Both the position numbers and the translations under genes were made by a program. A DNA stretch of 64,000 nt from CAIMMJ01 sp037131955. Its GTDB lineage: Bacteria; Bacteroidota; Bacteroidia; UBA4408. This document shows, piece after piece, positions 15,845 to 24,878 of the stretch (the stretch's first letter is position 1; each line of letters starts with the position of its first letter). The stretch lies in contig JBAXQC010000007.1 of assembly GCA_037131955.1 (NCBI GenBank), positions 8,053 through 72,052 on the forward strand. The letters run 5' to 3'. A model generated the notes under the pieces. That model saw only the letters and a program-made list of their open reading frames with translations, searched no databases and was not told the DNA's origin.

Positions 15845-16138
15845 TTAAACTAATACTATTTGATGTATTCTATTTATGGGAATAACTATTCCTCCTTTTA
15901 GTACTACTCTTTTATCTGTAGTTGCCCAAACAGTAGTTTCTACTTGCTTTACAGCGTCTGAGTCTTCAAAAACTATTTTTATTTTGCTGTGCTCCATATT
16001 TCCTAGTTTGGTGGCATTCTCTAAAAGCAAAACCAGCGCTTCCTTATCTTTTGCATTAAGCACATCATCTGCCGGAAACTGGCTCGTGGCTATACTTTCC
16101 TTGTTTACTTGAATTGGGATAACAATATTCTTTGGCAT
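15845..16138 (-). CDS. conserved hypothetical protein of 97 residues
   Basis: A soluble, mixed alpha/beta sequence (MPKNIVIPIQVNKESIATSQ; HSKIKIVFEDSDAVKQVETT; WATTDKRVVLKGGIVIPINR) without signal peptide or known motif. The C-terminal half alternates strands like a small beta-barrel or SH3-like fold, but that is inference. It is 20 bases upstream of lemA on the same strand and probably co-transcribed with it. Confidence 0.75.
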   Translation of the reverse strand: MPKNIVIPIQVNKESIATSQFPADDVLNAKDKEALVLLLENATKLGNMEHSKIKIVFEDSDAVKQVETTVWATTDKRVVLKGGIVIPINRIHQIVLV

Positions 16139-16185
16139 AAATTATTATTTGTCTCTTTTGAACGATTTATTGTTTTTAATTGTTT

Positions 16186-16193
16186 CAAAGGTA
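16186..16193 (-). promoter_or_regulatory. candidate -7 element for the 97-residue gene and lemA
   Basis: On the minus strand TACCTTTG matches the Bacteroidota -7 consensus TAnnTTTG exactly, 47 bases before the ATG at 16138. No clear TTTG lies 19-20 bases further upstream, which weakens the call. Confidence 0.4.
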
Positions 16194-16226
16194 AACGTTT
16201 TGCAACACTAAATAATTTAAATAAAA

Positions 16227-16781
16227 TTAAATATTTTCTAAAACGTTTATTTGAGGATAAAAAAACTTTACAAAGTTCACCAATTCCATAGGTTTGTTTG
16301 TTCCAATTAAAAAACGTTTACCAGAGTTTAAGGTAATTTCAACGGCATAATCACCACTAGTAAAAAAGTTTTTAATTCCTTGTTTTTCGTTATTAAAAAG
16401 TGTTCCTAAAAATAAACTACCCTTAAGTTTTTTGCACCTAAGAAACGTTATCTCATGCAATGGAATTTCAATTTTCTTTTTACTTGGAAATTTAACTAGA
16501 GTTAGTTGATCTTTATTTCCATTGATTTTTAAATGAGGAATGAACATTAGCATTATAGAAAAAACTATGATTGCAATCCCCATTAAAAAAAACAATTCAC
16601 CTGAGTTTGGAATGTCTTTGGCTGGATATGACCCAATTCTAAAATTTCCTATTACTGTATAAACCGGTTTTGGATTTTCGCTCCAATAATAAGCTACAAA
16701 ACAAAATAAAGCTAAAACTAGCCTTATTAAAATGTAAAATTGATTATAGCCTAAAAATTGCTTTTCTTTAAACTGAAACAC
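16227..16781 (-). CDS. membrane protein of unknown function with C-terminal PH-like domain
   Basis: 184 residues. Two predicted membrane helices (FYILIRLVLALFCFVAYYW and LFFLMGIAIIVFSIMLMFI) separated by a short loop are followed by ~110 cytosolic residues with alternating strands (KINGNKDQLTLVKFPSKKKIEI; DYAVEITLNSGKRFLIGTN). The layout, two helices then a small beta domain, resembles bacterial PH-like (bPH) membrane proteins. That assignment is structural inference; no catalytic motif is visible. It stands alone on the minus strand. Confidence 0.65.
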   Translation of the reverse strand: MFQFKEKQFLGYNQFYILIRLVLALFCFVAYYWSENPKPVYTVIGNFRIGSYPAKDIPNSGELFFLMGIAIIVFSIMLMFIPHLKINGNKDQLTLVKFPSKKKIEIPLHEITFLRCKKLKGSLFLGTLFNNEKQGIKNFFTSGDYAVEITLNSGKRFLIGTNKPMELVNFVKFFYPQINVLENI

Positions 16782-16891
16782 TATTTTTTTTACAAAAATA
16801 TAAAAAAAAACTAGTGAGTTTGTATTAATAATTTTGTTGTTGTTTTTTGAAACTTAAGGTAGTTTGAACGTTACGAATTAAAAAAAATACA

Positions 16892-17548
16892 TTATATAAA
16901 AATCAACAAACAAAATTCAGATAAAAAACCAATTAAAAAGCCCCAATAAATTTGATAGGGGGCATGGGCTCCTAAATACAAGCGAGAGCTGCCAACTATT
17001 CCTGCAATTATTAATGCTCCAATAATTAATGCCCTGTAATCTACACCAAGTAAAATTGTTAATCCTGCTATACTTCCAATTAAGCCGCCTATTCCAATCA
17101 TGTGAGCAGAAATTTTAAATTTGTAGTTTAAAATTACCGTTGCAAGCATTGCAATAGTTGCTCCCAACATTATCAGTGAAATAATTATTAACGCTGGGTA
17201 TTTTTGTAGCATGTAATAACAGAAAAAAAAACTGAAACCTGCTATTAAAAAAGGCAATTTTCTTTCATTTCTGTCATTCATCTCATAATTGCTTATGAGA
17301 TTCATCTTTTTTAAAATTACACTTGAGAGTAAGGGAATAAGCAACGTGTAAACACCAACAATGCCAAAAATTAGCAAATGCAATTGCTTTGGTATATTAA
17401 ATGTAACATACGGATTGTAATTAAAAATTATCCACAGCGTAAGCAAGGGCATAAACATTGGATGAAAGATTACAGAAACAATACTGGCAGTTTTTTTCAA
17501 AATAATAAAGTTTCTCTTAGAACAATGAGTTGCCTTTGTAGCCGGCAT
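16892..17548 (-). CDS. PAP2-like membrane protein
   Basis: 218 residues with about six membrane helices. MNDRNERKLPF and SSRLYLGAHAPYQIYWGFLIG resemble the phosphatase PAP2 motifs, the latter with Ser-Arg...His and the helix-start Gly. The N-terminal MPATKATHCSKRNF reads into the end of ruvB (32-base overlap); the conserved part starts around ILKKTASIVSVIFHPMFMP, so the true start may be a little later. Such proteins act on lipid phosphates, but here the substrate and even activity are unproven. Confidence 0.7.
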   Translation of the reverse strand: MPATKATHCSKRNFIILKKTASIVSVIFHPMFMPLLTLWIIFNYNPYVTFNIPKQLHLLIFGIVGVYTLLIPLLSSVILKKMNLISNYEMNDRNERKLPFLIAGFSFFFCYYMLQKYPALIIISLIMLGATIAMLATVILNYKFKISAHMIGIGGLIGSIAGLTILLGVDYRALIIGALIIAGIVGSSRLYLGAHAPYQIYWGFLIGFLSEFCLLIFI

Positions 17549-18545
17549 TAAATTTGCCCAAATGTTTGTAGGCTAATTCTGTAGCTTCTCTGCCTCTTGG
17601 AGTTCTCATAAGGTATCCCTCTTGAATTAAAAATGGTTCGTAAACTTCCTCTATTGTATCTGACTCTTCGCCTACAGCAGTAGCAATAGTTGTGAGGCCA
17701 ACCGGACCACCTTTAAATTTATCTATAATTGTATTTAAAATTTTAATGTCCATTTCATCCAATCCATTTTTATCTACATTTAGAGCATTCAGAGCCATTT
17801 GAGCAATTTCAAACGTAATTGTGCCGTTTCCTTTTACTTGTGCAAAATCTCTTGTTCTACGCAGCAAAGCATTTGCAATTCTTGGTGTTCCTCTGCTTCT
17901 TCTTGCAATTTCATAGGCTGCAACTTCTTCTATTGGCACTTTAAGAATGGAAGAAGACCTTACAACAATTCCAGTAAGTACTTTTGAGTTGTAATATTCT
18001 AATCTAGAATTTATTCCAAACCTTGCCCTAAGTGGCGATGTAAGCAAACCTGCACGGGTAGTTGCACCAACTAATGTAAAAGGATTTAGTTTTATTTGAA
18101 CTGTTCTGGCATTTGGACCAGAATCAATCATGATGTCTATTCGGTAGTCTTCCATGGCAGAATATAAATATTCTTCCACTATAGGACTTAATCTATGTAT
18201 TTCATCAATAAACAAAACATCGTTGGGTTCTAAATTTGTTAATAATCCAGCTAAGTCACCGGGTTTATCCAACACTGGGCCTGATGTAATTTTTATACCA
18301 ACCCCCAATTCGTTGGCCATAATGTTGGCAAGCGTTGTTTTTCCTAATCCTGGAGGTCCATGCAGTAAGGTGTGATCTAAAGACTCTTCTCTCATTTTTG
18401 CTGCTTCAACAAAAATCTTTAAGTTTTCTAAAACTTTATCTTGTCCCGCAAAATCAGTAAACTCCAAAGGTCGCAATGCCTTTTCAATTTCCTTTTCTAC
18501 CGGATTTATTTCTTCATCATTAGCATCAAAAATCCTTGTCATCAT
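17517..18545 (-). CDS. ruvB: Holliday junction branch migration helicase RuvB
   Basis: 342 residues, normal size. Walker A is GPPGLGKTTLANIMANELG, Walker B is VLFIDEIHRLSP, sensor 1 follows in LVGATTRAGLLTSPLRARFG, and the C-terminal winged helix contains GGPVGLTTIATAVGEESDTIEEVYEPFLIQ. Hexamers of this AAA+ motor drive branch migration with RuvA during recombinational repair. It is the first gene of the minus-strand unit with the PAP2-like gene, divergent from the Rsh gene. Confidence 0.98.
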   Translation of the reverse strand: MMTRIFDANDEEINPVEKEIEKALRPLEFTDFAGQDKVLENLKIFVEAAKMREESLDHTLLHGPPGLGKTTLANIMANELGVGIKITSGPVLDKPGDLAGLLTNLEPNDVLFIDEIHRLSPIVEEYLYSAMEDYRIDIMIDSGPNARTVQIKLNPFTLVGATTRAGLLTSPLRARFGINSRLEYYNSKVLTGIVVRSSSILKVPIEEVAAYEIARRSRGTPRIANALLRRTRDFAQVKGNGTITFEIAQMALNALNVDKNGLDEMDIKILNTIIDKFKGGPVGLTTIATAVGEESDTIEEVYEPFLIQEGYLMRTPRGREATELAYKHLGKFNAGYKGNSLF

Positions 18546-18559
18546 TTAAAATCTGTTTT

Positions 18560-18567
18560 CAAAATTA
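18560..18567 (-). promoter_or_regulatory. candidate -7 element for ruvB
   Basis: The minus strand reads TAATTTTG, an exact TAnnTTTG match, ending 14 bases before the ruvB ATG at 18545. A well-placed -33 TTTG is not seen, so confidence is moderate. Confidence 0.4.
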
Positions 18568-18665
18568 CAATTAAAAATTGTTTTTTGTTTATTCAATTTA
18601 CTTTTTAATTTTATGAATGTGAGTAAATTCTAATATAATTATTCACTTAAAACTTCTTTTTAAAT

Positions 18666-18673
18666 TATTTTTG
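18666..18673 (+). promoter_or_regulatory. candidate -7 element for the rsh gene
   Basis: TATTTTTG matches TAnnTTTG exactly and is followed by CAAC, close to the CAGTCC seen after the rpsF box. It lies 64 bases upstream of the Rsh ATG. The expected -33 position holds no clear TTTG. Confidence 0.45.
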
Positions 18674-18737
18674 CAACTCAAAAAAACTTGCTCACGCTAA
18701 CGTATGCATTTGAATTTTTTGGAAAGGAAATTTACAA

Positions 18738-20954
18738 ATGGAAAATTTAGAAATAGAAAAAGAGAAAAAAGAAATTTTAAAAAGATATAAAACACTTCTA
18801 AAATCATTAAAAAATCGCATGGAAAAAGGCGATAAACAAATGATAAGAAAAGCATTTGATTTGGCGCTGGAGCAGCACAAAGATATGCGTAGAAAATCTG
18901 GCGAGCCCTATATTTATCATCCATTAGAAGTTGCCCAAATTGTTGTTGACGAAATTCAATTGGGACCAACTGCAGTTGTTTGTGCTTTGCTGCACGACAC
19001 AGTAGAAGATACCGATATCACGCTTGAGGATATAAAATCTTTGTTTGGCGAAAAAGTAATGTCCATAATAGATGGATTAACTAAAATTTCTGGTGTAATT
19101 CTAGATCAAACCTCGGGTTCTTTGCAAGCAGAAAATTTTAGAAAAATGTTGCTCACGCTCTCCAATGATGTTAGGGTAATTTTAATAAAACTTGCAGATA
19201 GGTTGCATAACATGAGAACTCTCGATTCTATGAAAAGAGATAAGCAATTAAAAATTGCATCAGAAACATTGTTCTTATATGCACCTCTGGCTCACCGGTT
19301 AGGATTGTATTCTATAAAAACCGAATTAGAGGATTTATGCCTCAAATACAAAGAGCCCGAAGCCTATTTTTCTATTGCAGAAAAACTTCAGGCCAACGAA
19401 AAGGAAAGAATGAGTTACATCAATAAATTCAGTCTTCCAATTATGAATGCCTTAAACGAAAAGGGTTTTATCTACAACATTAAAAGCAGATCAAAATCTA
19501 TTTATTCTATTTGGCAAAAAATGAAAAAACAAAACATTCCTTTTGAGGAGGTTTATGATATTTTTGCTATTCGTTTAATTATTGATGTGCCTATTGAGCA
19601 AGAAAAAACTGCCTGTTGGGCCGTTTATTCCATTGTTACAGATTTCTACCGTTCAAATATGGATAGACTTAGAGATTGGATTAATACCCCAAAATCAAAT
19701 GGCTACGAAAGTTTGCATACAACTGTAATGGGTCCTGGAGGAAAATGGGTGGAGGTTCAAATTAGATCTACCAGAATGGACGAAGTAGCAGAAATGGGTT
19801 ATGCTGCCCATTGGAAATACAAGGACAAAGAAAAAGCAACAGCCAATGAAAGTGCGTTAGAAGAGTGGTTAAGAAAAATTCGTGAGCTTTTAGAAAATCC
19901 TGAAACCAATGCATTGGATTTTATGGATGATTTTAAATTGAATTTGTTTTCAGAAGAAATATTTGTTTTTACTCCAAAAGGAATAATGAAAACCTTGCCA
20001 GTGGGTGCATCTGCTCTGGATTTTGCTTATGAAATTCATTCGGAGGTTGGCAACAAATGTATAGGTGCAAAAATAAACAACAAACTTTTGCCCATGAGCT
20101 ACAAGCTAAAAAGTGGAGAGCAAGTAGAAATCTTAGTTTCAGATAAGCAAAAACCCAAGGAAGATTGGTTTGAATTTGTTACAACTGCAAAAGCTAAAAC
20201 AAAAATAAAAGAGTTTTTGAAAGATGAAAGAAAAGATCTGGCAAAAACCGGAAAAGTTATTTTTGATAAAAAACTAAAATCTTTAAAAGTATTGGCAACA
20301 GAAGCTAATGTTCACAAAATTTGTCACTTTTATAAAGTTCCAACTTCATTAGATTTATACTATCAAATTGCTATAAACAATATAGAGTTAAAAAATTTAA
20401 AAGATATTGTTTCCGTTGACCCCTCTCTTGGAACAACAAGTATAGTGCTCCCAAAAACCGAAAATTCAAGAAGTTTTGATGAAGTTGTTAAAGAAGTACG
20501 AGGCAAAAATGACTTATTGATATTAGATGAAAAACTTCAAAAGTTAGATTACCAAATTTCTGAGTGCTGCAATCCAATTAAAGGAGATGATGTTTTTGGT
20601 TTTTTAACAGACGATAAAAAAATTCTTATTCATCGCACCAATTGCCCCAATGCAATTCAACTTATGAGCAACTTTGCCTACAGAATTGTAAAGGCAAAAT
20701 GGACCAATTCCGAAAAAATTTCTTTCCTTGCAGGAATAAAAATAACAGGAACAGACGATGTTGGTATTGTAAACAATATTACCAATGTAATTTCTAGCGA
20801 ATACAACGTAAACATGAGAAGCATAAGCTTTGAGACAAATGATGGTATTTTTGAGGGAACAATCATGGTTTTTGTTCAAGATACAAATCACTTAACAGAG
20901 CTAATAAAAAAACTAAAAAAAGTATTGGGTGTTGTAAAAGTTTTTAGAATTTAA
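18738..20954 (+). CDS. bifunctional (p)ppGpp synthetase/hydrolase, RelA/SpoT (Rsh) family
   Basis: 738 residues. Domains in order: HD hydrolase (~40-190, with His61 and the His86-Asp87 pair in LLHDTVEDT); synthetase (~245-360, with RSKSIYSIWQKM and NGYESLHTTVMGPGGKWVEVQIR); TGS (~405-465, IFVFTPKGIMKTLPVGASALDFAYEIH); a linker with a conserved-type cysteine pair (SECCNPIKGDDV); and a C-terminal ACT domain (~665-738). An intact HD pocket and synthetase imply both activities in the stringent response. The specificity loop reads RLRD (310-313), a variant of RxKD. It leads a unit with the Fur-family, STAS and purA genes. Confidence 0.95.
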   Translation: MENLEIEKEKKEILKRYKTLLKSLKNRMEKGDKQMIRKAFDLALEQHKDMRRKSGEPYIYHPLEVAQIVVDEIQLGPTAVVCALLHDTVEDTDITLEDIKSLFGEKVMSIIDGLTKISGVILDQTSGSLQAENFRKMLLTLSNDVRVILIKLADRLHNMRTLDSMKRDKQLKIASETLFLYAPLAHRLGLYSIKTELEDLCLKYKEPEAYFSIAEKLQANEKERMSYINKFSLPIMNALNEKGFIYNIKSRSKSIYSIWQKMKKQNIPFEEVYDIFAIRLIIDVPIEQEKTACWAVYSIVTDFYRSNMDRLRDWINTPKSNGYESLHTTVMGPGGKWVEVQIRSTRMDEVAEMGYAAHWKYKDKEKATANESALEEWLRKIRELLENPETNALDFMDDFKLNLFSEEIFVFTPKGIMKTLPVGASALDFAYEIHSEVGNKCIGAKINNKLLPMSYKLKSGEQVEILVSDKQKPKEDWFEFVTTAKAKTKIKEFLKDERKDLAKTGKVIFDKKLKSLKVLATEANVHKICHFYKVPTSLDLYYQIAINNIELKNLKDIVSVDPSLGTTSIVLPKTENSRSFDEVVKEVRGKNDLLILDEKLQKLDYQISECCNPIKGDDVFGFLTDDKKILIHRTNCPNAIQLMSNFAYRIVKAKWTNSEKISFLAGIKITGTDDVGIVNNITNVISSEYNVNMRSISFETNDGIFEGTIMVFVQDTNHLTELIKKLKKVLGVVKVFRI

Positions 20955-20962
20955 AAGAATAA

Positions 20963-21442
20963 ATGGTTAATGATGCTAAAATAAGAGTAAAACAAATTTT
21001 TACGGAGTACCTAGAAAAGCTGGGGCACAGAAAAACACCTGAAAGATTTGCAATTCTTGATGAAATTTATTCTAGAGACGGTCACTTTGACATTGAATCT
21101 CTTTATATTTTTATGAAGAACAAAAAGTACCGTGTAAGTAGAGCAACATTATACAATACCATAGAATTGCTCTTAGATTGTAACCTTGTAAAACGCCATC
21201 AGTTTGGCAAAAACATGGCGCAATTTGAAAAGGCATATAAATATAGGCAGCACGATCATTTAATTTGTATAGATTGCAATAAAGTGTTTGAATTTTGTGA
21301 CCCAAGAATTCAACAAATTCAAAATATGACAGAACAGCTATTAGATTTTTCGATAAGCCATCACTCTCTTAATTTCTTTGGGAAGTGTAATAAAATTGCC
21401 CAAGATGGAAAGTGTGATAATTTTGCTGAATTAACAAAATAA
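20963..21442 (+). CDS. Fur-family transcriptional regulator
   Basis: 159 residues. The N-terminal winged helix contains RKTPERFAILDEIYSRDGHFDIESLYIFMKNKKYRVSRATLYNTIELLLDCNLV, and the dimerisation domain begins HDHLICIDCNKVFEFCDPRIQ, with metal-ligand His and a structural CxxC; a second cysteine pair lies near the end (GKCNKIAQDGKC). Fur, PerR and Zur cannot be told apart from this alone. It begins 8 bases after the Rsh gene, suggesting linked expression. Confidence 0.92.
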   Translation: MVNDAKIRVKQIFTEYLEKLGHRKTPERFAILDEIYSRDGHFDIESLYIFMKNKKYRVSRATLYNTIELLLDCNLVKRHQFGKNMAQFEKAYKYRQHDHLICIDCNKVFEFCDPRIQQIQNMTEQLLDFSISHHSLNFFGKCNKIAQDGKCDNFAELTK

Positions 21443-21446
21443 GTAC

Positions 21447-21800
21447 ATGGAATTTGACTATAGTTATTTGCAAAACGAGAATTATGTTTTAATTTCATTA
21501 AAGGGAAATCTAATGGATAAAATGCAGGCACATTCAATACTATCTTTAATGGATGAATGGCTAGAAAGTGGAAAAAGAAAATTTATTTTAGATCTAGAAG
21601 AACTTCACTATATGAACAGCAGTGGACTAGGTGTGATTATTAATTTTTTAACAAAAACAAGAAACAAAGACGGAGAAATAATTATTTGTAACGTCTCAGA
21701 AAAAATAAACGATTTATTAGTAATAACAAAGTTGCATCAAGTATTTAATGTAGTAAATTCAATTAAAGAGGCTGAAGCAAGTTTTGAAAAAAACAATTAA
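21447..21800 (+). CDS. STAS-domain protein, anti-sigma-factor antagonist type
   Basis: 117 residues forming one STAS domain. FILDLEELHYMNSSGLGVIINFL holds the phosphorylatable serine position (Ser58/59 in NSSGLG; the common DSSGLG has Asp where this has Asn). Such proteins bind an anti-sigma kinase when unphosphorylated, but no partner kinase or phosphatase lies nearby. It is 4 bases after the Fur-family gene and 3 before purA. Confidence 0.88.
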   Translation: MEFDYSYLQNENYVLISLKGNLMDKMQAHSILSLMDEWLESGKRKFILDLEELHYMNSSGLGVIINFLTKTRNKDGEIIICNVSEKINDLLVITKLHQVFNVVNSIKEAEASFEKNN

Positions 21801-21803
21801 GAA

Positions 21804-23069
21804 ATGAGTAAAGTAGATGTATTATTAGGATTGCAATGGGGCGACGAAGGCAAAGGCAAAGTTGTTGATGTATTAACCCCCAATTATGAGGTAATTGCCA
21901 GATTCCAAGGTGGCCCAAATGCCGGGCATACATTGGAATTTGATGGTAAAAAATATGTTTTACATACAATTCCCAGTGGAATTTTTAGACCCAAAGCAAT
22001 TAACGTTATTGGCAATGGCGTTGTGATAGATCCTGTAGTATTACAAAAAGAAATTGCTGCTCTAAAATTAGAAGGTGTAGATGTAGATTCAAGATTACTT
22101 GTTTCCAGAAAAGCACACTTAATTTTGCCTACTCATCGTTTTTTAGATGCCGCATCTGAAGCATCTAAAGGGAAAGAAAAAATTGGTTCAACATTAAAGG
22201 GAATTGGACCTGCCTATATGGATAAAACAGGTAGAAACGGTTTAAGGGTTGGCGATTTAGAACATCCAGACTTTTTAAAAAAATACCAAGCACTTAAAGA
22301 TAAGCACTTGCAATTACTCAATTTTTATAAATTTGATTTTAATATTGAAGAGTCAGAAAAATTGTGGTTTGAAAGCTTAGAAGAATTAAAAAAACTAAAA
22401 TTTATAAACAGCGAATACTACGTTTATCAGTGTTTTGAGCAAGGAAAAAACATTTTGGCAGAAGGTGCACAAGGGTCTTTGCTTGACATTGATTTTGGAA
22501 CTTATCCATTTGTTACATCCTCTAACACTACTTGTGCAGGAGCATGCACAGGGCTTGGATTGCCACCATCTGCTATAGGCAGAGTAATAGGAATTTTTAA
22601 GGCTTATTGCACCAGAGTTGGCAGCGGACCATTTGTAACAGAATTACTTGATGATGTGGGAGAAAAAATAAGACAAAAAGGAAAAGAATTTGGATCAACT
22701 ACCGGAAGAGCTCGCAGATGCGGTTGGCTAGATATACCAGCATTAAAATATGCCTGCATGATAAATGGTACCACCGAACTTTTTATGATGAAATCGGATG
22801 TAATTGCTGGTTTTGAAAAAGTGAAAATTTGTACAGCATACAAAATAGATGGCAAAGAAATAGAAGGCATTCCCTTTGATTTTACCGCACAAAATATTGA
22901 ACCCGTTTATCAAGAACTAAATGGCTGGAAAGAATTTGAAACGGTTTCAAAATTTAAAGAGTTGCCCCATGAATTGCAATCTTATATAAAATTTATCGAA
23001 GAAAAAGTGGGTGTTCCTATCACCCTTGTTTCTACAGGACCTGGAAGGAATCAAACCATTTTTAGATAA
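21804..23069 (+). CDS. purA: adenylosuccinate synthetase
   Basis: 421 residues. It condenses IMP and aspartate using GTP, the first AMP-specific step. Conserved blocks are LLGLQWGDEGKGKVVDVL (catalytic Asp), FQGGPNAGHTLEFDGKKYVLHTIPSG (catalytic His), GSTLKGIGPAYMDKTGRNGLRVGD and FGSTTGRARRCGWLDIPALKYA. The aspartate-binding loop VSTGPGRNQTI closes the protein. It follows the STAS gene by 3 bases. Confidence 0.98.
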   Translation: MSKVDVLLGLQWGDEGKGKVVDVLTPNYEVIARFQGGPNAGHTLEFDGKKYVLHTIPSGIFRPKAINVIGNGVVIDPVVLQKEIAALKLEGVDVDSRLLVSRKAHLILPTHRFLDAASEASKGKEKIGSTLKGIGPAYMDKTGRNGLRVGDLEHPDFLKKYQALKDKHLQLLNFYKFDFNIEESEKLWFESLEELKKLKFINSEYYVYQCFEQGKNILAEGAQGSLLDIDFGTYPFVTSSNTTCAGACTGLGLPPSAIGRVIGIFKAYCTRVGSGPFVTELLDDVGEKIRQKGKEFGSTTGRARRCGWLDIPALKYACMINGTTELFMMKSDVIAGFEKVKICTAYKIDGKEIEGIPFDFTAQNIEPVYQELNGWKEFETVSKFKELPHELQSYIKFIEEKVGVPITLVSTGPGRNQTIFR

Positions 23070-23089
23070 TAGAAAATTAAAATCTTGTT

Positions 23090-24751
23090 GTGAAGAAAAT
23101 CAAAAATAGTTGTTGCTTTTTCGTTTTTGTTTTTCTAAATATCTACACTTCAACTTTGTTTGCACAACAAACAAAAATGATTGAAATTTTAAATGCAAAT
23201 ACACTTGAATTTGACGAAAATTTGGGTGTTGATGCAAAAAGATTAATTGGTGAAGTAAAATTTAAACACGAAAATACTATTATGTTTTGCGACAGTGCAT
23301 ACTATTATTCCAACAACAAATTAGATGCATTTGGAAATGTTCATATTAATGAAGGCGATTCCGTTCACTTGTATGGAGATTTTTTAAAATACGATGGCAA
23401 TACAAAAACAGCCGAAGTAATTGATAACGTTAGAATGAACGACAAACAAATGAAACTTACCACAAAAAGAGTTTTTTATGATTTAAATAGTGGTGTTGCA
23501 TTTTATGATCAAAAAGGCAAAATAGTTAACGATAAAAATACACTTACAAGCAATCTTGGATATTACTATTCAAAAGAAAAAAATCTATTTTTTAAGAACA
23601 ATGTTATTTTGGTAAATCCAGACTACACAATAAAAAGCGACACCTTAAAATACAATACACTTTCTGAAATTTCTTACTTTTTTGGGCCCACAACAATTAC
23701 AGGAAAAGAAGAAAAAATATTTTGTAAAAACGGTTGGTACAACAGCAAAAAAGATGTTTCAAGATTTAGCAAGGAGGCTGTTCTCGAAAATAAAAATCAA
23801 CAAATAAAAGGTGACAGCTTATTCTACGATAAAGGCAATTCTTATGGAAAGGCAACAGGAAATGTTACCATAACTGATACAACTGAAAAAATTATTCTTA
23901 AAGGCGAAGTATCAGAAATGTTTCAGAATTTAGATTATTCCTACATCACTAAAAATGCATTACTCATTCAATACGACAAAACCGATACACTTTTTTTAAC
24001 AGCAGATACTCTTAAAGCCACCTACGATAGCATATATTTTGCCGAAAAATATAAATTCTATACAAATCAGAAATTACTTAAAATGTCAGAAAAAAAATTA
24101 AAGGATAAAAAAGAAATAAAAACGCAACCTGAAAAGAAAACTGAAACCGTTAAATTCTCAAATGATACTCTAGCTGAACATCACAGAATGATTTTGGCGT
24201 ATCGCAGGGTAAAATTTTTTAGAAAAGATTTGCAGGGAAAATGCGATTCTTTGGCTTATATTTCTAATGACTCTTTGATGAAAATGTTTAACAAGCCAGT
24301 TTTGTGGAGCGATGAAAACCAGCTCACTGCAAAATTCATTAAAATTAAAATTTCTGATGGCAAAGTTTATAAATTGCAAATGACCGAAAACTCGTTTATA
24401 ATTTCTAAGGAAGACTCATTAAGATTTAATCAAATAAAAGGAAAAAACATGATTGGTTTATTTTCAGAAAATGAACTTTATAAAATAGATGTTTTTGGAA
24501 ATGGTGAATCGGTTTATTTTGCAAAAGACGATCAAGATGGTTCTTTTATTGGAGTGAATAAAGCAGTTTGTACCAATATTTCAATTTCAATAAAAGAAAA
24601 AAAGGTAGATAAAATTACCATGAAAAATTCACCCGATGCTGTTATGTATCCTATAAAAGAATTACCTCCACAAGAACTTATTCTAAAGGATTTTATATGG
24701 CGAGGTGCTGAAAGACCCGCAAAAAAAGCTGATTTAATTAGCACAAGATAA
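23090..24751 (+). CDS. OstA/LptA-like LPS transport protein
   Basis: 553 residues with a GTG start at 23090; the following signal peptide (KIKNSCCFFVFVFLNIYTST, cleavage near FAQQ) fits. Repeated OstA/LptA-type beta-jellyroll strands run through the first ~330 residues, e.g. LIGEVKFKHENTIMFCDSAY, AFGNVHINEGDSVHLYGDFL and KATGNVTITDTTEKIILKGE. Such periplasmic proteins carry LPS between inner-membrane Lpt and outer-membrane LptD. It is larger than E. coli LptA (~185 residues), as is usual in Bacteroidota. A 20-base gap separates it from purA. Confidence 0.85.
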   Translation: MKKIKNSCCFFVFVFLNIYTSTLFAQQTKMIEILNANTLEFDENLGVDAKRLIGEVKFKHENTIMFCDSAYYYSNNKLDAFGNVHINEGDSVHLYGDFLKYDGNTKTAEVIDNVRMNDKQMKLTTKRVFYDLNSGVAFYDQKGKIVNDKNTLTSNLGYYYSKEKNLFFKNNVILVNPDYTIKSDTLKYNTLSEISYFFGPTTITGKEEKIFCKNGWYNSKKDVSRFSKEAVLENKNQQIKGDSLFYDKGNSYGKATGNVTITDTTEKIILKGEVSEMFQNLDYSYITKNALLIQYDKTDTLFLTADTLKATYDSIYFAEKYKFYTNQKLLKMSEKKLKDKKEIKTQPEKKTETVKFSNDTLAEHHRMILAYRRVKFFRKDLQGKCDSLAYISNDSLMKMFNKPVLWSDENQLTAKFIKIKISDGKVYKLQMTENSFIISKEDSLRFNQIKGKNMIGLFSENELYKIDVFGNGESVYFAKDDQDGSFIGVNKAVCTNISISIKEKKVDKITMKNSPDAVMYPIKELPPQELILKDFIWRGAERPAKKADLISTR

Positions 24752-24823
24752 TCTAAAATAACAAAAAAATTGGTGGTGAATTAAAATTTAACTCAACACA
24801 TGTTTAGAGAAATCGCAATTTTT

Positions 24824-24854
24824 TTTGCTGCTTTTTATTTTTTATTTATCTTCG
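24824..24854 (+). promoter_or_regulatory. promoter of the lipoprotein gene at 24879
   Basis: TTTG (24824-24827), 19 bases, then TATCTTCG (24847-24854), one base from TAnnTTTG. The -7 box ends 24 bases before the ATG. Spacing and both boxes fit the Bacteroidota primary sigma factor. Confidence 0.6.
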
Positions 24855-24878
24855 TTTTCATTTCTAAAAAAATAAACA

